Positions 1-8,832 are shown, counted from the stretch's first letter. The stretch: DNA of 36,047 bases from Ignavibacteria bacterium (GCA_012518115.1 JAAYTD010000067.1:1-36047), one strand, 5' to 3'. Notes: generated by a model from the sequence alone, not told the origin. Program-made: numbers and translations.

Positions 1-1
1 A

Positions 2-124
2 AAACAGTTAGAGGGATATTTCAAATTTACATTTAGCACAAAGGATTTGCCGAGTGGTAGCTATAACGTTATCATAAAAGCAGATGACAAAAAACAAGTT
101 GAGAAACTAATTATTGAAAGATAA
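2..124 (+). CDS. C-terminal end of a T9SS-sorted secreted protein (5' partial)
   Basis: Only the last 40 codons lie in the window, read in frame 2 up to a TAA at 122-124. The peptide has the pattern LPSGSYNVIIK, a short charged stretch, then KLIIER at the end. This matches the final strands of the T9SS type A sorting domain, which typically end in an L.sG.Y.v.i pattern followed by a KLI/KLV strand. The domain directs export across the outer membrane and is normally removed during surface attachment. The rest of the protein is outside the window, so its function cannot be stated. A terminator follows 20 bases later, so it is transcribed separately from the next gene. Confidence 0.7.
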   Translation, partial: KQLEGYFKFTFSTKDLPSGSYNVIIKADDKKQVEKLIIER

Positions 125-144
125 TTTATATTTTAATTTTTAAT

Positions 145-180
145 GAGACTGATTGAAAGAAATTTCGTCAGTCTCTTTTT
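145..180 (+). terminator. Rho-independent terminator of the partial T9SS cargo gene
   Basis: An 8-bp perfect stem (GAGACTGA at 145-152 pairing with TCAGTCTC at 168-175) with a 15-base loop is followed directly by a T run (176-180). Confidence 0.85.
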
Positions 181-265
181 ATTTTTATAAAAATCTTACA
201 CTTTTCTTACTCCTTTTTCGTTTCTGTATTTATTAGAATATTGTTTTTTACAGGAGCTTATAAAA

Positions 266-2335
266 ATGAAAACAAAAATTACCTTTATTATTCTTCTTAT
301 TTCCTTTTTCTATCTAAATTTTAGTTGTGTTTTTGCTGCAAAACCAACTATTTCCGATTTTGTTATATATTACAACGTGGAATTAGATAGCTTGTCACCA
401 GCTATTACTATCAAATGGAAAGCTACTTCTGATACACGTAATTTCAAGATTGTCCGCAAATTAAAGAATGAATCAAAGTTTACACAAGTTGCATATTTAG
501 AAGGCAATACAGCAGAACAATGGCGTGACACAGATATTGAAATAGGCAAAGAATATGACTATGGTCTAACACAAGCAAAAGAAGAACGTACTGCATTTGC
601 ATACTTTTCTGCAGGCATAGATATTCCACTAAAAGATTATCGCGGTAGCTTGTTAATGCTAATAGATAGTACTATTTTTCAGAGTTTAACTGAAGAAATT
701 CAACAATTAACAGAAGATATTATTGGAGACGGCTGGCAACTTCATATCAGACAAGTTCCACGTGCAGAAACATTTGATAAATCAAAAGTAGATATTGTAG
801 CCAATATTATCAAAGAAGTAATTGAAACAGATACTAATTTAAGAACTCTTTTTCTATTAGGTCGTGTTCCTGTACCATATTCAGGAAACTACGCAATTGA
901 TGGACATCGCCCTCAGCATGAAGGAGCTTGGCCCTGCGACGGTTATTATCAAAGTTTAGACAAGAAAGGCATTCCTCAATTTAGTCCCAATTGGACTGAT
1001 TCCTATGCTAATAACACAACTGCTATAAGTGAACGTACTTGGAACAAGCCAGGAGATGGTAAGTTTGATAATAGTACTTTTCCTTACAAATTGAATTTAG
1101 AATGTGGTCGCGTAGATATGTATGATTTACCTGCTTTTTCTCTTACAGAAGAAGAACTTTTGCGTCGCTATTTACAACATAATCATAAATATCGTAATAA
1201 TTTAATTGACTATAAACCACGTGCTATTGTTAATGATTTTTTTGGACTTAATGGAAAAGAATTATTTGTAACAAACGCTTGGATTATGTTCGGTGGAATT
1301 TTAGGTGCAGATAAAATAGATACGTCACTAATGTCTGAAACTTTGCGTAACGAAAAATACTTGTTCGCTTACGGAAGTGGAGCCGGCTCTTATGTAAGTT
1401 GTAACAAAGTAGCTTATACTAATGATATTGTTAAAAATGGCGGATATCATACAATATTTTCTTTTTTATTCGGTTCTTGGTTCGGCGATTGGGATAGCAA
1501 AAACAATTTAATGCGTACTATATTAGCTGCTGACCCGCCAGCACTAACTTGTGCTTGGGCTGCACGTCCATATTGGTATATTAATCATATGGGAACTGAC
1601 GAAAACATAGCTTATTCAGCCTTAGTTACTCAAAATAATGATAAATCTCATTACGTTTCTAACTCTATGTTTGGACATAAAGGAACGCACATCTCTTTAT
1701 TAGGCGACCCAACTTTAAGAATTTATACAGTTCCACCTGTAAAAAACCTAAGCGCTAGTATGTTCGGCTCTGAACAAGAACCGACTAGCTTAGAAGTAAG
1801 ATTAAAATGGGAATATGACGACAATAATATAATTGGATATAATGTATATAGAGCTAAAAATATAAATGAAGTTTTTGTAAAATTAAACGATACACCTATA
1901 AAAGAATGTGAATTCGTAGATAAAAATTTTCCATCAGATTCAGCTATATATCAAGTACGGGCAATTAATAAAAACTTAACTTTCTCTACTTCATATTTTA
2001 CTCAAAGTACGGGAAAATTTGCAAAAACTAAAACGATATCTAATATAACTGATAATCAAGAAATATCAGCTTATATTTTTCCTAATCCAGTAGAAAATGA
2101 CTTTTATATACATATTCGTGGACAAAAAGGCAAGAAATTAACAGTTAATATATATGATGTTTTAGGTAAAGATTATGGCATAATATACAATGATATCAAC
2201 ACTTACGATGAATTGAAAGTAAAATTTACAACAAATTCTATTGATAAAAATTTGCCATTAAAAAATGGTGTTTATTTCTTGAAAATACAAGAAGATAACA
2301 ATCAAGTATATCTACCATTGTTTATCAAAAAATAA
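266..2335 (+). CDS. T9SS-exported gingipain-like (C25-fold) protein, probably catalytically dead
   Basis: 689 residues with a signal peptide (about 1-24, cleavage after VFA). A fibronectin-III-like segment (about 30-115, WKATSDTRNFKIVRK) leads into a long middle region (about 125-490) that I read as a C25 (gingipain) caspase-like fold because of RTLFLLGRVPVPYSG and a closing LLGDPTLRIY. A second FnIII-like domain (about 490-585, IGYNVYRA) and a type A T9SS sorting domain (about 605-689: FPNPVEN, VNIYDVLGK, LKNGVYFLKI) follow. In gingipain RgpB the catalytic His211 sits in a GHG motif and Cys244 in CVNGDF, 33 residues later. Here the matching positions read G-S371-G and S404-WFGDW, also 33 apart. 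That suggests a non-catalytic surface or adhesion protein. The fold call is by motif only. AGGAGC precedes the ATG by 8 bases. Confidence 0.72.
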   Translation: MKTKITFIILLISFFYLNFSCVFAAKPTISDFVIYYNVELDSLSPAITIKWKATSDTRNFKIVRKLKNESKFTQVAYLEGNTAEQWRDTDIEIGKEYDYGLTQAKEERTAFAYFSAGIDIPLKDYRGSLLMLIDSTIFQSLTEEIQQLTEDIIGDGWQLHIRQVPRAETFDKSKVDIVANIIKEVIETDTNLRTLFLLGRVPVPYSGNYAIDGHRPQHEGAWPCDGYYQSLDKKGIPQFSPNWTDSYANNTTAISERTWNKPGDGKFDNSTFPYKLNLECGRVDMYDLPAFSLTEEELLRRYLQHNHKYRNNLIDYKPRAIVNDFFGLNGKELFVTNAWIMFGGILGADKIDTSLMSETLRNEKYLFAYGSGAGSYVSCNKVAYTNDIVKNGGYHTIFSFLFGSWFGDWDSKNNLMRTILAADPPALTCAWAARPYWYINHMGTDENIAYSALVTQNNDKSHYVSNSMFGHKGTHISLLGDPTLRIYTVPPVKNLSASMFGSEQEPTSLEVRLKWEYDDNNIIGYNVYRAKNINEVFVKLNDTPIKECEFVDKNFPSDSAIYQVRAINKNLTFSTSYFTQSTGKFAKTKTISNITDNQEISAYIFPNPVENDFYIHIRGQKGKKLTVNIYDVLGKDYGIIYNDINTYDELKVKFTTNSIDKNLPLKNGVYFLKIQEDNNQVYLPLFIKK

Positions 2336-2362
2336 AGAATTTATTTGCTCATTATTGAAAAA

Positions 2363-2401
2363 AGAACTTCAAAGTATTAAGAATGTTTTGAAGTTCTTTT
2401 T
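2363..2401 (+). terminator. Rho-independent terminator after the C25-like gene
   Basis: An 11-bp perfect stem (AGAACTTCAAA at 2363-2373 with TTTGAAGTTCT at 2387-2397) and a 13-base loop are followed by a T run. Confidence 0.88.
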
Positions 2402-3038
2402 ATATTTATTTGCAATTTCTCTATTTATATCTATATAATACCAAATTGAATAATATATTAGTTCGTTTCTATTGTCAGAACTATGATTTATGTGATTATT
2501 GTGATTTAGAAATGTTTTTAAAATTCCACTTTGGAACGAAGGGTGGCAAACGAAGTTTGACTGGGTAGTCTATTGATAAAATTAACGACAAACCCCGAAG
2601 AGGTGTCATTATTATAGAAAAAATAATGCACAAAAACAAATAAACCCCGTAGGGGTGTCACTAGCGTTGTTATGGCACGAATAAAAAATGTCACCCCTAC
2701 GGGGTTTTATCAAAATTTGGATTTCATAAAGCTATAATAATGTCATCCCTAACGGGATTTTTGAGGATATATATTCATAGCCACACCTCCCCACTTCGCA
2801 GGTACTCCTCTCAAAGAGGAGAATTTTCACCTCTTCGCTGGACGCAAATTCCCCTTCACAGAAGGGGGCAAGCGCTAGCCTGACGGGGTAGTCTATGAAA
2901 AAAATTAACGATAAAACCATATAAATCATAAAATCCCACAAATAACGGTTCAGACAAAAATAAATTACTAATCTTTACTAATTATTTTGTTAATCATACT
3001 TTTTTTGTATATTTGTAATTATTTTTATATTATTTTTT
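2402..3038. repeat. Gene-free block of palindromic intergenic repeats
   Basis: No convincing gene lies here. Four short palindromic units are present: near 2591 (CCCCGAAGAGGTGTCA), 2643-2660 (CCCCGTAGGGGTGTCA), 2689-2706 (its inverse) and 2741-2758 (a diverged inverse). A second family of CTCC/GGAG hairpins lies at about 2785-2868, with ACTCCTCTC opposite GAGAGGAG-type arms. Two copies of a GGGTAGTCTAT...AATTAACGA segment occur at 2563-2595 and about 2886-2918. The whole block is flanked by related inverted ends, GTCAGAAC at 2475 and GTTCAGAC ending at 2956. The last 50 bases carry the promoter of the next gene. The same families recur at 13205-13575 and in part at 19279-19440. Confidence 0.75.
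2986..3015 (+). promoter_or_regulatory. Bacteroidota-type promoter for the dciA-like gene
   Basis: TTTG at 2986-2989, 18 bases, then TATATTTG at 3008-3015, which fits the -33 TTTG / -7 TAnnTTTG consensus known for the main sigma factor of Bacteroidota. The ATG lies 23 bases downstream. Confidence 0.65.
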
Positions 3039-3314
3039 ATGCAGCGTATATCTGAAATTCTCAATCAATTTATCTCGGACAATGAATTTTTAGCGGAAAG
3101 TATAAATTTAGAAAAAATAAAGCAAATTTGGCAAGAAGATTTTCCGCCTAACCTATCACAAAATATAAGTGTTGTTAAATTCCAAAGCAACAAACTATAT
3201 CTTCATACTTCCTCTTCTGCTTGGCGTAAAGAAGTTTTACTCAGAAAGACTGAAATTATAAGCAAAATCAATGAAAAGTTAACGTCAGTATCAATTGTAG
3301 ATTTAGCAATTTAA
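3039..3314 (+). CDS. dciA: DUF721 family protein, DciA-like replicative helicase operator
   Basis: 91 residues, the small form usual in Bacteroidota. An N-terminal helix (ISEILNQFI) is followed by a central KIKQIWQEDF and the family's typical SSSAWRKEVLLRK block with a terminal INEKL...VSIVDLAI strand. DciA proteins bind the replicative helicase DnaB and help it load in bacteria that lack DnaC or DnaI loaders. In several phyla DUF721 genes sit beside recF and gyrB, and this copy sits 110 bases upstream of gyrA, which supports the assignment. No signal peptide or membrane segment is present. The function is taken from the family and genomic context, because sequence conservation in DUF721 is low. 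Confidence 0.72.
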   Translation: MQRISEILNQFISDNEFLAESINLEKIKQIWQEDFPPNLSQNISVVKFQSNKLYLHTSSSAWRKEVLLRKTEIISKINEKLTSVSIVDLAI

Positions 3315-3339
3315 AGTAGGAATTTAGGGAAAAATTTCG

Positions 3340-3347
3340 TATATTTG
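3340..3347 (+). promoter_or_regulatory. Possible -7 element of a gyrA promoter
   Basis: TATATTTG matches the TAnnTTTG element 77 bases before the gyrA start. No good TTTG is found at the expected distance upstream, so this is a weak call. The 110-base gap after the dciA-like gene is large enough for a separate promoter. Confidence 0.35.
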
Positions 3348-3424
3348 TGATTGTATTTTTGTGAAAAAATGATGTTTAGGACTGTTTTTTTCACTCATTT
3401 TTTGAAATAAATTTAAGATAAATA

Positions 3425-5965
3425 ATGACGTCAATATTTGAAAATGACACAATAATTCCAACGGTACTTGAAGAAGAGATGCGTTCTTCTTATTTGGATT
3501 ATTCTATGTCAGTAATAGTCTCTCGTGCCTTACCAGATGTTAGAGATGGTTTGAAGCCCGTCCATCGTCGTATTCTTTATGCTATGCAAACAATGGGACT
3601 TTGGCATAACAGACCATACAAAAAATCAGCAAGATTAGTCGGTGAAGTTCTTGGTAAATATCACCCTCATGGCGATTCTTCTGTTTACGAAGCAATGGTT
3701 AGAATGGCTCAAGATTGGTCTTTGCGTTATCCACTTGTAGATGGTCAAGGTAACTACGGCTCTATAGATGGTGATCAAGCAGCAGCTATGCGTTATACTG
3801 AAACTAGATTGTCAGCTATTGCTCATAATGTTTTACGAGATATTGACAAGAACACTGTAGATTTTCAACCTAATTTTGATGAATCTTTAAAAGAACCTAC
3901 TGTTCTTCCGACAGTTTTACCAACTTTATTACTCAATGGCGCTAGTGGTATAGCGGTTGGAATGGCAACGAACATTCCACCTCATAACCTATCGGAAGTC
4001 GTAGATGCTTTGCAAGCTTATATTGAAAATCCTGATCTTACTGTCGATGATGTAATGAAAGTTATGCCTGCTCCTGATTTTCCCACTGCTGGCATAATAT
4101 ACGGATATTCAGGTGTTCGCGAAGCTTATGAAACAGGACGTGGTAGAATAATTTTACGTGCTAAGTTTCATATAGAAGAAGCAAAAACAAAAACTTCTAT
4201 TGTCGTTACGGAATTGCCTTATCAAGTAAATAAAGCTAATCTTGTTGAACGTATAGCAGATTTAATAAAAAATACGGATAAAGATAAAGACGCTGAATTA
4301 TACAAAGCTCTTAATATGATTTCAGATTTACGTGATGAATCTGACCGCGATGGTATTCGCATAGTTATTGACTTGAAACGTGACGGTATCCCTGAGATTG
4401 TTTCTAATCAACTTTTGAGATGTACGCAACTTCAAACAACTTTCGGCGCTAATATGTTAGCTTTAGTCAATGGTCGTCCGCGTCTTCTACCTGTTGTGAA
4501 GATGTTAAGGCATTTTATTGAGCACAGAAACGAAGTAGTTGTAAGACGCACACAATTTGAATTAGATGCAGCCGAAAAGCGAGCTCATATTTTAGAAGGT
4601 TTTGTTATAGTTTTAGATAACCTTGATGAAGTTATAAAAACAATACGCCAATCTGCAAATCGTCCTGAAGCTTCTGTTCAGTTGCAAGAAAAATTCAAAT
4701 TGACAGAAATACAAGCCGAAGCTACTTTAGATATGCGTATCTATCGTTTAACAGGTTTAGAGCGCGAAAAAATCATACAAGAATACAAAGAAATTTTGCA
4801 AACAATAGAAAAATTACGCGCTATACTAGCTAGTAAAGACTTGCAAATGCAAATTATCAGCGACGAACTTGCCGAACTAAAAGAAAAATATGGCGACGAC
4901 AGACGCACAGAAATAGTTTACAATACTGAAGATTTAACAAATGAAGCCTTTATTGTAAATGAAGAAGTTATTATAACTATAAGTCACAAAGGACTAATTA
5001 AACGCATTCCTGCTACAGCATATCGCAAACAACATAAAGGTGGCAGAGGATCACGTGGACTTACAACTTATGAAGATGATTTCGTAGAACACGTCTTCCA
5101 AGCTTCAACACATCATTACCTTTTATTCTTTACTGACAAAGGAAAGGTTTACAGAATTAAAGTTTACGACTTGCCTGAAGGTTCACGGAATGCAAAAGGT
5201 CGTTCTATATCAAATGTTTTAATTCATAAAGATGATGATGAAAACGTAACGGCATATCTACCGGTTCAAGAGTTTAAAGATGACGAATATGTTATAATGT
5301 GTACGCAAAACGGTACAATTAAAAAAACTGACCTTTCTGCTTTTGCTAATGTACGCGCTACAGGTATCATCGCAATAACTTTGAAAGACGACGATAAACT
5401 TATTTCAGCTAAAATAACTAATGGCGAAAATGATGTTATTTTAGGCACACGCAATGGATTTGCTTGTAGATTCCGCGAAGATAGAGTTCGTTCTATGGGA
5501 CGCACAGCTGTGGGAGTTCGCGGTATATCTCTAAGTAAAGATGATATTGTTGTTGCAATGGTGATTATTAAACGGCAAGATGCTCAAGTCCTTGTCGTAT
5601 CGGAAAATGGCTATGGAAAACGCACAAAATTTGAAGAATTTAGATTAACTAATCGTGGCGGAAAAGGTGTTATTTCTATGAATATTACACCAAAAACAGG
5701 AAAAGTTGTACGCCTCGTTCCTGCTTTAGATACACAAGATTTAATTGTAATTACAACGGCAGGAATTATAATACGTCAAGCTATTTCAGCCATAAGCACA
5801 ATAGGAAGAAATACGCAAGGCGTTAAACTTATAAGGCTTGATGAAGGCGATACCATAGCAGATATTACAACTATTATGCATGAAGAAAATGATGATGATG
5901 ATGACGACAGCGGTATGCAAACACAAGAACCAAGTTACGAAGGCGAACAAATCAAATTAATATAA
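3425..5965 (+). CDS. gyrA: DNA gyrase subunit A
   Basis: 846 residues, full length for GyrA. The protein carries the DNA breakage-reunion domain in its N-terminal 500 residues and a C-terminal beta-pinwheel that wraps DNA. With GyrB it forms the A2B2 enzyme that introduces negative supercoils using ATP. The catalytic tyrosine is Y124 in [11 protein letters not shown]. The quinolone-determining region reads [19 protein letters not shown], with Ser85 matching E. coli Ser83 and Glu89 in place of E. coli Asp87. The GyrA box in the C-terminal domain is TNRGGKG rather than the classical QRRGGKG. The tail is strongly acidic (seven Asp in a short stretch after residue 820), as in other gyrases where an acidic tail tunes DNA wrapping. 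gyrB follows 30 bases downstream. Confidence 0.97.
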   Translation: MTSIFENDTIIPTVLEEEMRSSYLDYSMSVIVSRALPDVRDGLKPVHRRILYAMQTMGLWHNRPYKKSARLVGEVLGKYHPHGDSSVYEAMVRMAQDWSLRYPLVDGQGNYGSIDGDQAAAMRYTETRLSAIAHNVLRDIDKNTVDFQPNFDESLKEPTVLPTVLPTLLLNGASGIAVGMATNIPPHNLSEVVDALQAYIENPDLTVDDVMKVMPAPDFPTAGIIYGYSGVREAYETGRGRIILRAKFHIEEAKTKTSIVVTELPYQVNKANLVERIADLIKNTDKDKDAELYKALNMISDLRDESDRDGIRIVIDLKRDGIPEIVSNQLLRCTQLQTTFGANMLALVNGRPRLLPVVKMLRHFIEHRNEVVVRRTQFELDAAEKRAHILEGFVIVLDNLDEVIKTIRQSANRPEASVQLQEKFKLTEIQAEATLDMRIYRLTGLEREKIIQEYKEILQTIEKLRAILASKDLQMQIISDELAELKEKYGDDRRTEIVYNTEDLTNEAFIVNEEVIITISHKGLIKRIPATAYRKQHKGGRGSRGLTTYEDDFVEHVFQASTHHYLLFFTDKGKVYRIKVYDLPEGSRNAKGRSISNVLIHKDDDENVTAYLPVQEFKDDEYVIMCTQNGTIKKTDLSAFANVRATGIIAITLKDDDKLISAKITNGENDVILGTRNGFACRFREDRVRSMGRTAVGVRGISLSKDDIVVAMVIIKRQDAQVLVVSENGYGKRTKFEEFRLTNRGGKGVISMNITPKTGKVVRLVPALDTQDLIVITTAGIIIRQAISAISTIGRNTQGVKLIRLDEGDTIADITTIMHEENDDDDDDSGMQTQEPSYEGEQIKLI

Positions 5966-5995
5966 TAGCTTTTTTATATAATAGAAAAAAATAAA

Positions 5996-8053
5996 ATGGA
6001 AAATAAGAAAACAAATTTAACTGAGAATACATATAATGAAGAAAGTATCCGTGTCCTTGAAGGTTTAGAGGCGGTACGTCTTAGACCTGCTATGTACATA
6101 GGAGACACAGGAGAACGTGGCTTGCATCATCTTATAAATGAAGTCGTTGACAACTCTATTGATGAGGCTTTAGCAGGATATTGTAAAAATATTATTGTAA
6201 CTTTACATAGTGACGGAGCTTGTTCCATAAAAGATGATGGACGCGGAATTCCTACAGGTATGCACCCCGTAGAAAAAAGATCTACTTTAGAAGTTGTACT
6301 CTGTACCCTGCACGCTGGAGGTAAATTTGACCACAATAGCTATAAAGTATCAGGCGGTTTGCATGGTGTCGGCGTTTCTTGCGTTAATGCACTATCTTCA
6401 TTTTTTGAAGCAACTGTAGAACGCGAAGGAAAGATATTCCAACAATCCTATTCTGAAGGAATACCTAAAGGCGATGTAAAAATTATAGGAAAATCCTCAA
6501 AAACAGGAACTACGATAAAATTTATTCCCGATAAAACAATATTTGACACGGTAGAATTTAAATACTCTAAAGTTGCTGAAAGATTGAGAGAACTAGCTTT
6601 CCTAAATCCACAAGTAAAAATTACTTTACGTGACGAAAGAGAAGAAATAGAAGAAGTTTTTCACTATAAAGGTGGTTTAAAAGATTTTGTTAATTATGTT
6701 GATGCCTCTAATACTACTATTTCCAAACCAATCATAATTAGTGGCAAAGATGAAGAAACTAATACAGAAGTAGAAATTTGTTTCCAATATAATACAGGAT
6801 ATAATGAAGTAACACTAACTTATGTAAATAATATACATACAATAGAAGGTGGTACGCACCTAAGCGGATTTCGAGGAGCTCTAACCAAAACCTTAAATAC
6901 CTATATAGAAAAAAATACAAAGACAAAAGTATCCTTGATAGGTGAAGATTTTCGCGAAGGAATAACAGCTGTTATATCTGTCAAAACACCATTTCCACAA
7001 TTTGAAGGACAAACAAAGACTAAATTAGGAAACAGCGAAGTAGAAACCGTTGTAAGACAAATTACAAGTGCAAAACTACAAGAATATCTTGATGCTTATC
7101 CAAGTGAAGCAAAAATTATAATAGATAAAGCTGTTAAAGCAGCTGAAGCAAGACTAGCTTCAAAAAAAGCAAGAGAACTCGTTCGACGCAAAAATGCTTT
7201 AGAATCATCTACTCTTCCAGGAAAATTAGCCGACTGTTCTTCTAATAATCCTGACGAATGCGAGCTCTACATCGTGGAAGGTAACTCTGCAGGTGGATCA
7301 GCTAAGCAAGGACGCGACAGACGTTTTCAAGCTATTTTGCCATTGAGAGGTAAGGTGCTAAATGTGCAAAAAGCTAACCCTACTAGAATTCTAGAAAATG
7401 AAGAAATTAAAATGATGATTACTGCAATAGGTGCTGGATTTTCGACAAAACCAAATTATGATGACGACGATGAAGAAAACAATAATAACGACAAAGAAAA
7501 AGAATTTGATGTAGACAAAACAAGATACGGCAAAATTATTATTATGGCGGATGCCGATGTGGATGGAGCTCATATCAGAACGCTATTGCTGACTTTCTTC
7601 TTTAACTATATGAGAGATCTAATCACAAAAGGGAAATTATATATTGCTCAACCGCCTCTATATAAAATTAAATATGGAAAAACAGAAAAATATGCATACG
7701 ATGAAGAACAAAGACAACAAATCGTAAATGAATTAAGACGCGAAAAAAGTGGTGGTAAAAATGTTGAAGTTATAGAATCAACTGAAGAAGAAAACGAAAT
7801 TACTGAAGAAACACCAGAACAACCTAAAAGAAGAGACGGTATCGTTATTTCAAGATTTAAAGGACTTGGTGAGATGAACCCTGAACAACTTTGGTCAACA
7901 ACGATGGATCCAGAAAATCGCACTCTGCTAAAAGTTACAGTGGAAGATGCTAATAATGCTGTAATTTTATTCCAAACCCTTATGGGCGACAGTGTGCCAC
8001 CAAGACGCGAATTTATAGAAAGAAATGCTCAATACGCTAGACTTGATATTTAA
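5996..8053 (+). CDS. gyrB: DNA gyrase subunit B
   Basis: 685 residues. The GHKL ATPase domain shows VVDNSIDEALAG, DDGRGIP and KVSGGLHGVGVSCVNALS, followed by the transducer domain and a TOPRIM domain. The TOPRIM metal site is Glu428 in VEGNSAGG and Asp519/Asp521/Asp523 in MADADVDGAH. The C-terminal GyrB domain contains SRFKGLGEMNPEQLW. Two oddities stand out. Position 430 is Asn where nearly all gyrases have Asp (EGDSAGG); it equals E. coli Asp426, whose change to Asn gives quinolone resistance. A run of Asp, Glu and Asn (about 488-505) is inserted just before the metal-binding Asp motif. A second charged, Glu-rich insert lies at about 585-615. The gene lies downstream of gyrA, the reverse of the usual gyrB-gyrA order, and is closed by a terminator at 8078-8110. 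Confidence 0.97.
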   Translation: MENKKTNLTENTYNEESIRVLEGLEAVRLRPAMYIGDTGERGLHHLINEVVDNSIDEALAGYCKNIIVTLHSDGACSIKDDGRGIPTGMHPVEKRSTLEVVLCTLHAGGKFDHNSYKVSGGLHGVGVSCVNALSSFFEATVEREGKIFQQSYSEGIPKGDVKIIGKSSKTGTTIKFIPDKTIFDTVEFKYSKVAERLRELAFLNPQVKITLRDEREEIEEVFHYKGGLKDFVNYVDASNTTISKPIIISGKDEETNTEVEICFQYNTGYNEVTLTYVNNIHTIEGGTHLSGFRGALTKTLNTYIEKNTKTKVSLIGEDFREGITAVISVKTPFPQFEGQTKTKLGNSEVETVVRQITSAKLQEYLDAYPSEAKIIIDKAVKAAEARLASKKARELVRRKNALESSTLPGKLADCSSNNPDECELYIVEGNSAGGSAKQGRDRRFQAILPLRGKVLNVQKANPTRILENEEIKMMITAIGAGFSTKPNYDDDDEENNNNDKEKEFDVDKTRYGKIIIMADADVDGAHIRTLLLTFFFNYMRDLITKGKLYIAQPPLYKIKYGKTEKYAYDEEQRQQIVNELRREKSGGKNVEVIESTEEENEITEETPEQPKRRDGIVISRFKGLGEMNPEQLWSTTMDPENRTLLKVTVEDANNAVILFQTLMGDSVPPRREFIERNAQYARLDI

Positions 8054-8077
8054 AAAAATACTGTAAATAAAATAAAG

Positions 8078-8110
8078 AGCGATATTACTGCTTAGGTAAT
8101 ATCGCTTTTT
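8078..8110 (+). terminator. Rho-independent terminator of the gyrA-gyrB unit
   Basis: An 11-bp perfect stem (AGCGATATTAC at 8078-8088 with GTAATATCGCT at 8096-8106) and a 7-base loop are followed by a T run to 8110. It separates gyrB from the convergent minus-strand gene. Confidence 0.92.
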
Positions 8111-8164
8111 ACTTTAAAAACTTGCTACCAAATCAAATTATATTGGTTGTAAAAATTTTTCTAA

Positions 8165-8815
8165 TTAATTTAGATAAAACACTTCAGTTTTTAATATCTC
8201 ACCATTTTGTTTAACAACAACGCCATAAGGACGTTTTTTATCAAGGTTTGATTTTGCTAAAAAATCAAGTTTTTGATATTCGCCTGCCTTAACTGTAACA
8301 TCTGAAGCAAGTACTTTACCTGTTGATAGATCAACTATATCGATCTTGCTATCATCTGCAACTTTAATTTCAAGTAGATTATCTACTGTTAGGTTCATAT
8401 CCAAAAGATTTTTATGAATATAAACTTTTACTTTGCCACTTGCAGGCTTAAATGTTTCCGGCTCATAAGCCTTACCTAAAGAAGATACATGTTCAAAATC
8501 TTTACCTTCACATTTAAGCGGCTTAATATCTAGCTTCCTTGTAACATCAATTCCTGCATTAGTTACTCCTTTATTAGAGTAGTTAGGCATAATATATCCG
8601 TTTTTCCAGTAAGAATCTTCGCGCCCTTCTACTTTAATTTCAGATAACTTATCTCCACTAATATCATCAAGATAGTAAAGAACAACGTATTTTTTGCCGT
8701 CAGTTCCCGTATATTTATGATATTCTGTTTCTACCATTTCTGAAATAGAAACTTGGAATGCTAATAAAAATATTCCGAAAACAAGCACTAAAGTTCTTGT
8801 GAGTTTTTCTTTCAT
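8165..8815 (-). CDS. Exported protein of unknown function
   Basis: 216 residues with an N-terminal signal sequence (KEKLTR, then a hydrophobic stretch LVLVFGIFLLAFQ) and no lipobox cysteine, so it should be released into the periplasm or exported. The rest is Lys/Asp-rich and looks beta-strand rich. A stretch from about 130 on (KVKVYIHKNLLDMNLTVDNLLEIKV) and the ending YGVVVKQNGEILKTEVFYLN resemble the strand pattern of a small beta-sandwich. The end is faintly like a secretion-sorting domain but lacks its key motifs. I do not recognise the family. The start is preceded by a near-perfect ribosome binding site (AGGAGG, 8 bases before ATG), unusual in this window and a hint of strong translation. 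It lies 173 bases downstream of the kinase-like gene and may have its own promoter. Confidence 0.75.
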   Translation of the reverse strand: MKEKLTRTLVLVFGIFLLAFQVSISEMVETEYHKYTGTDGKKYVVLYYLDDISGDKLSEIKVEGREDSYWKNGYIMPNYSNKGVTNAGIDVTRKLDIKPLKCEGKDFEHVSSLGKAYEPETFKPASGKVKVYIHKNLLDMNLTVDNLLEIKVADDSKIDIVDLSTGKVLASDVTVKAGEYQKLDFLAKSNLDKKRPYGVVVKQNGEILKTEVFYLN

Positions 8816-8832
8816 CTTATTTACCTCCTATT
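8816..8832 (-). promoter_or_regulatory. Strong Shine-Dalgarno site
   Basis: On the minus strand AGGAGGT stands 8 bases before the ATG at 8815. Most other genes in this window lack such a site, as is usual for Bacteroidota, where translation relies little on Shine-Dalgarno pairing. Confidence 0.6.

Noticed and set aside
2732-2941. 69-residue open frame on the minus strand inside the repeat block
   Set aside because: It runs through palindromic repeat copies, has no recognisable domain, and similar frames arise in other copies of this repeat.
7391-7923. Minus-strand open frames over gyrB
   Set aside because: Shadow frames produced by the acidic insert; gyrB is clearly coded on the plus strand.
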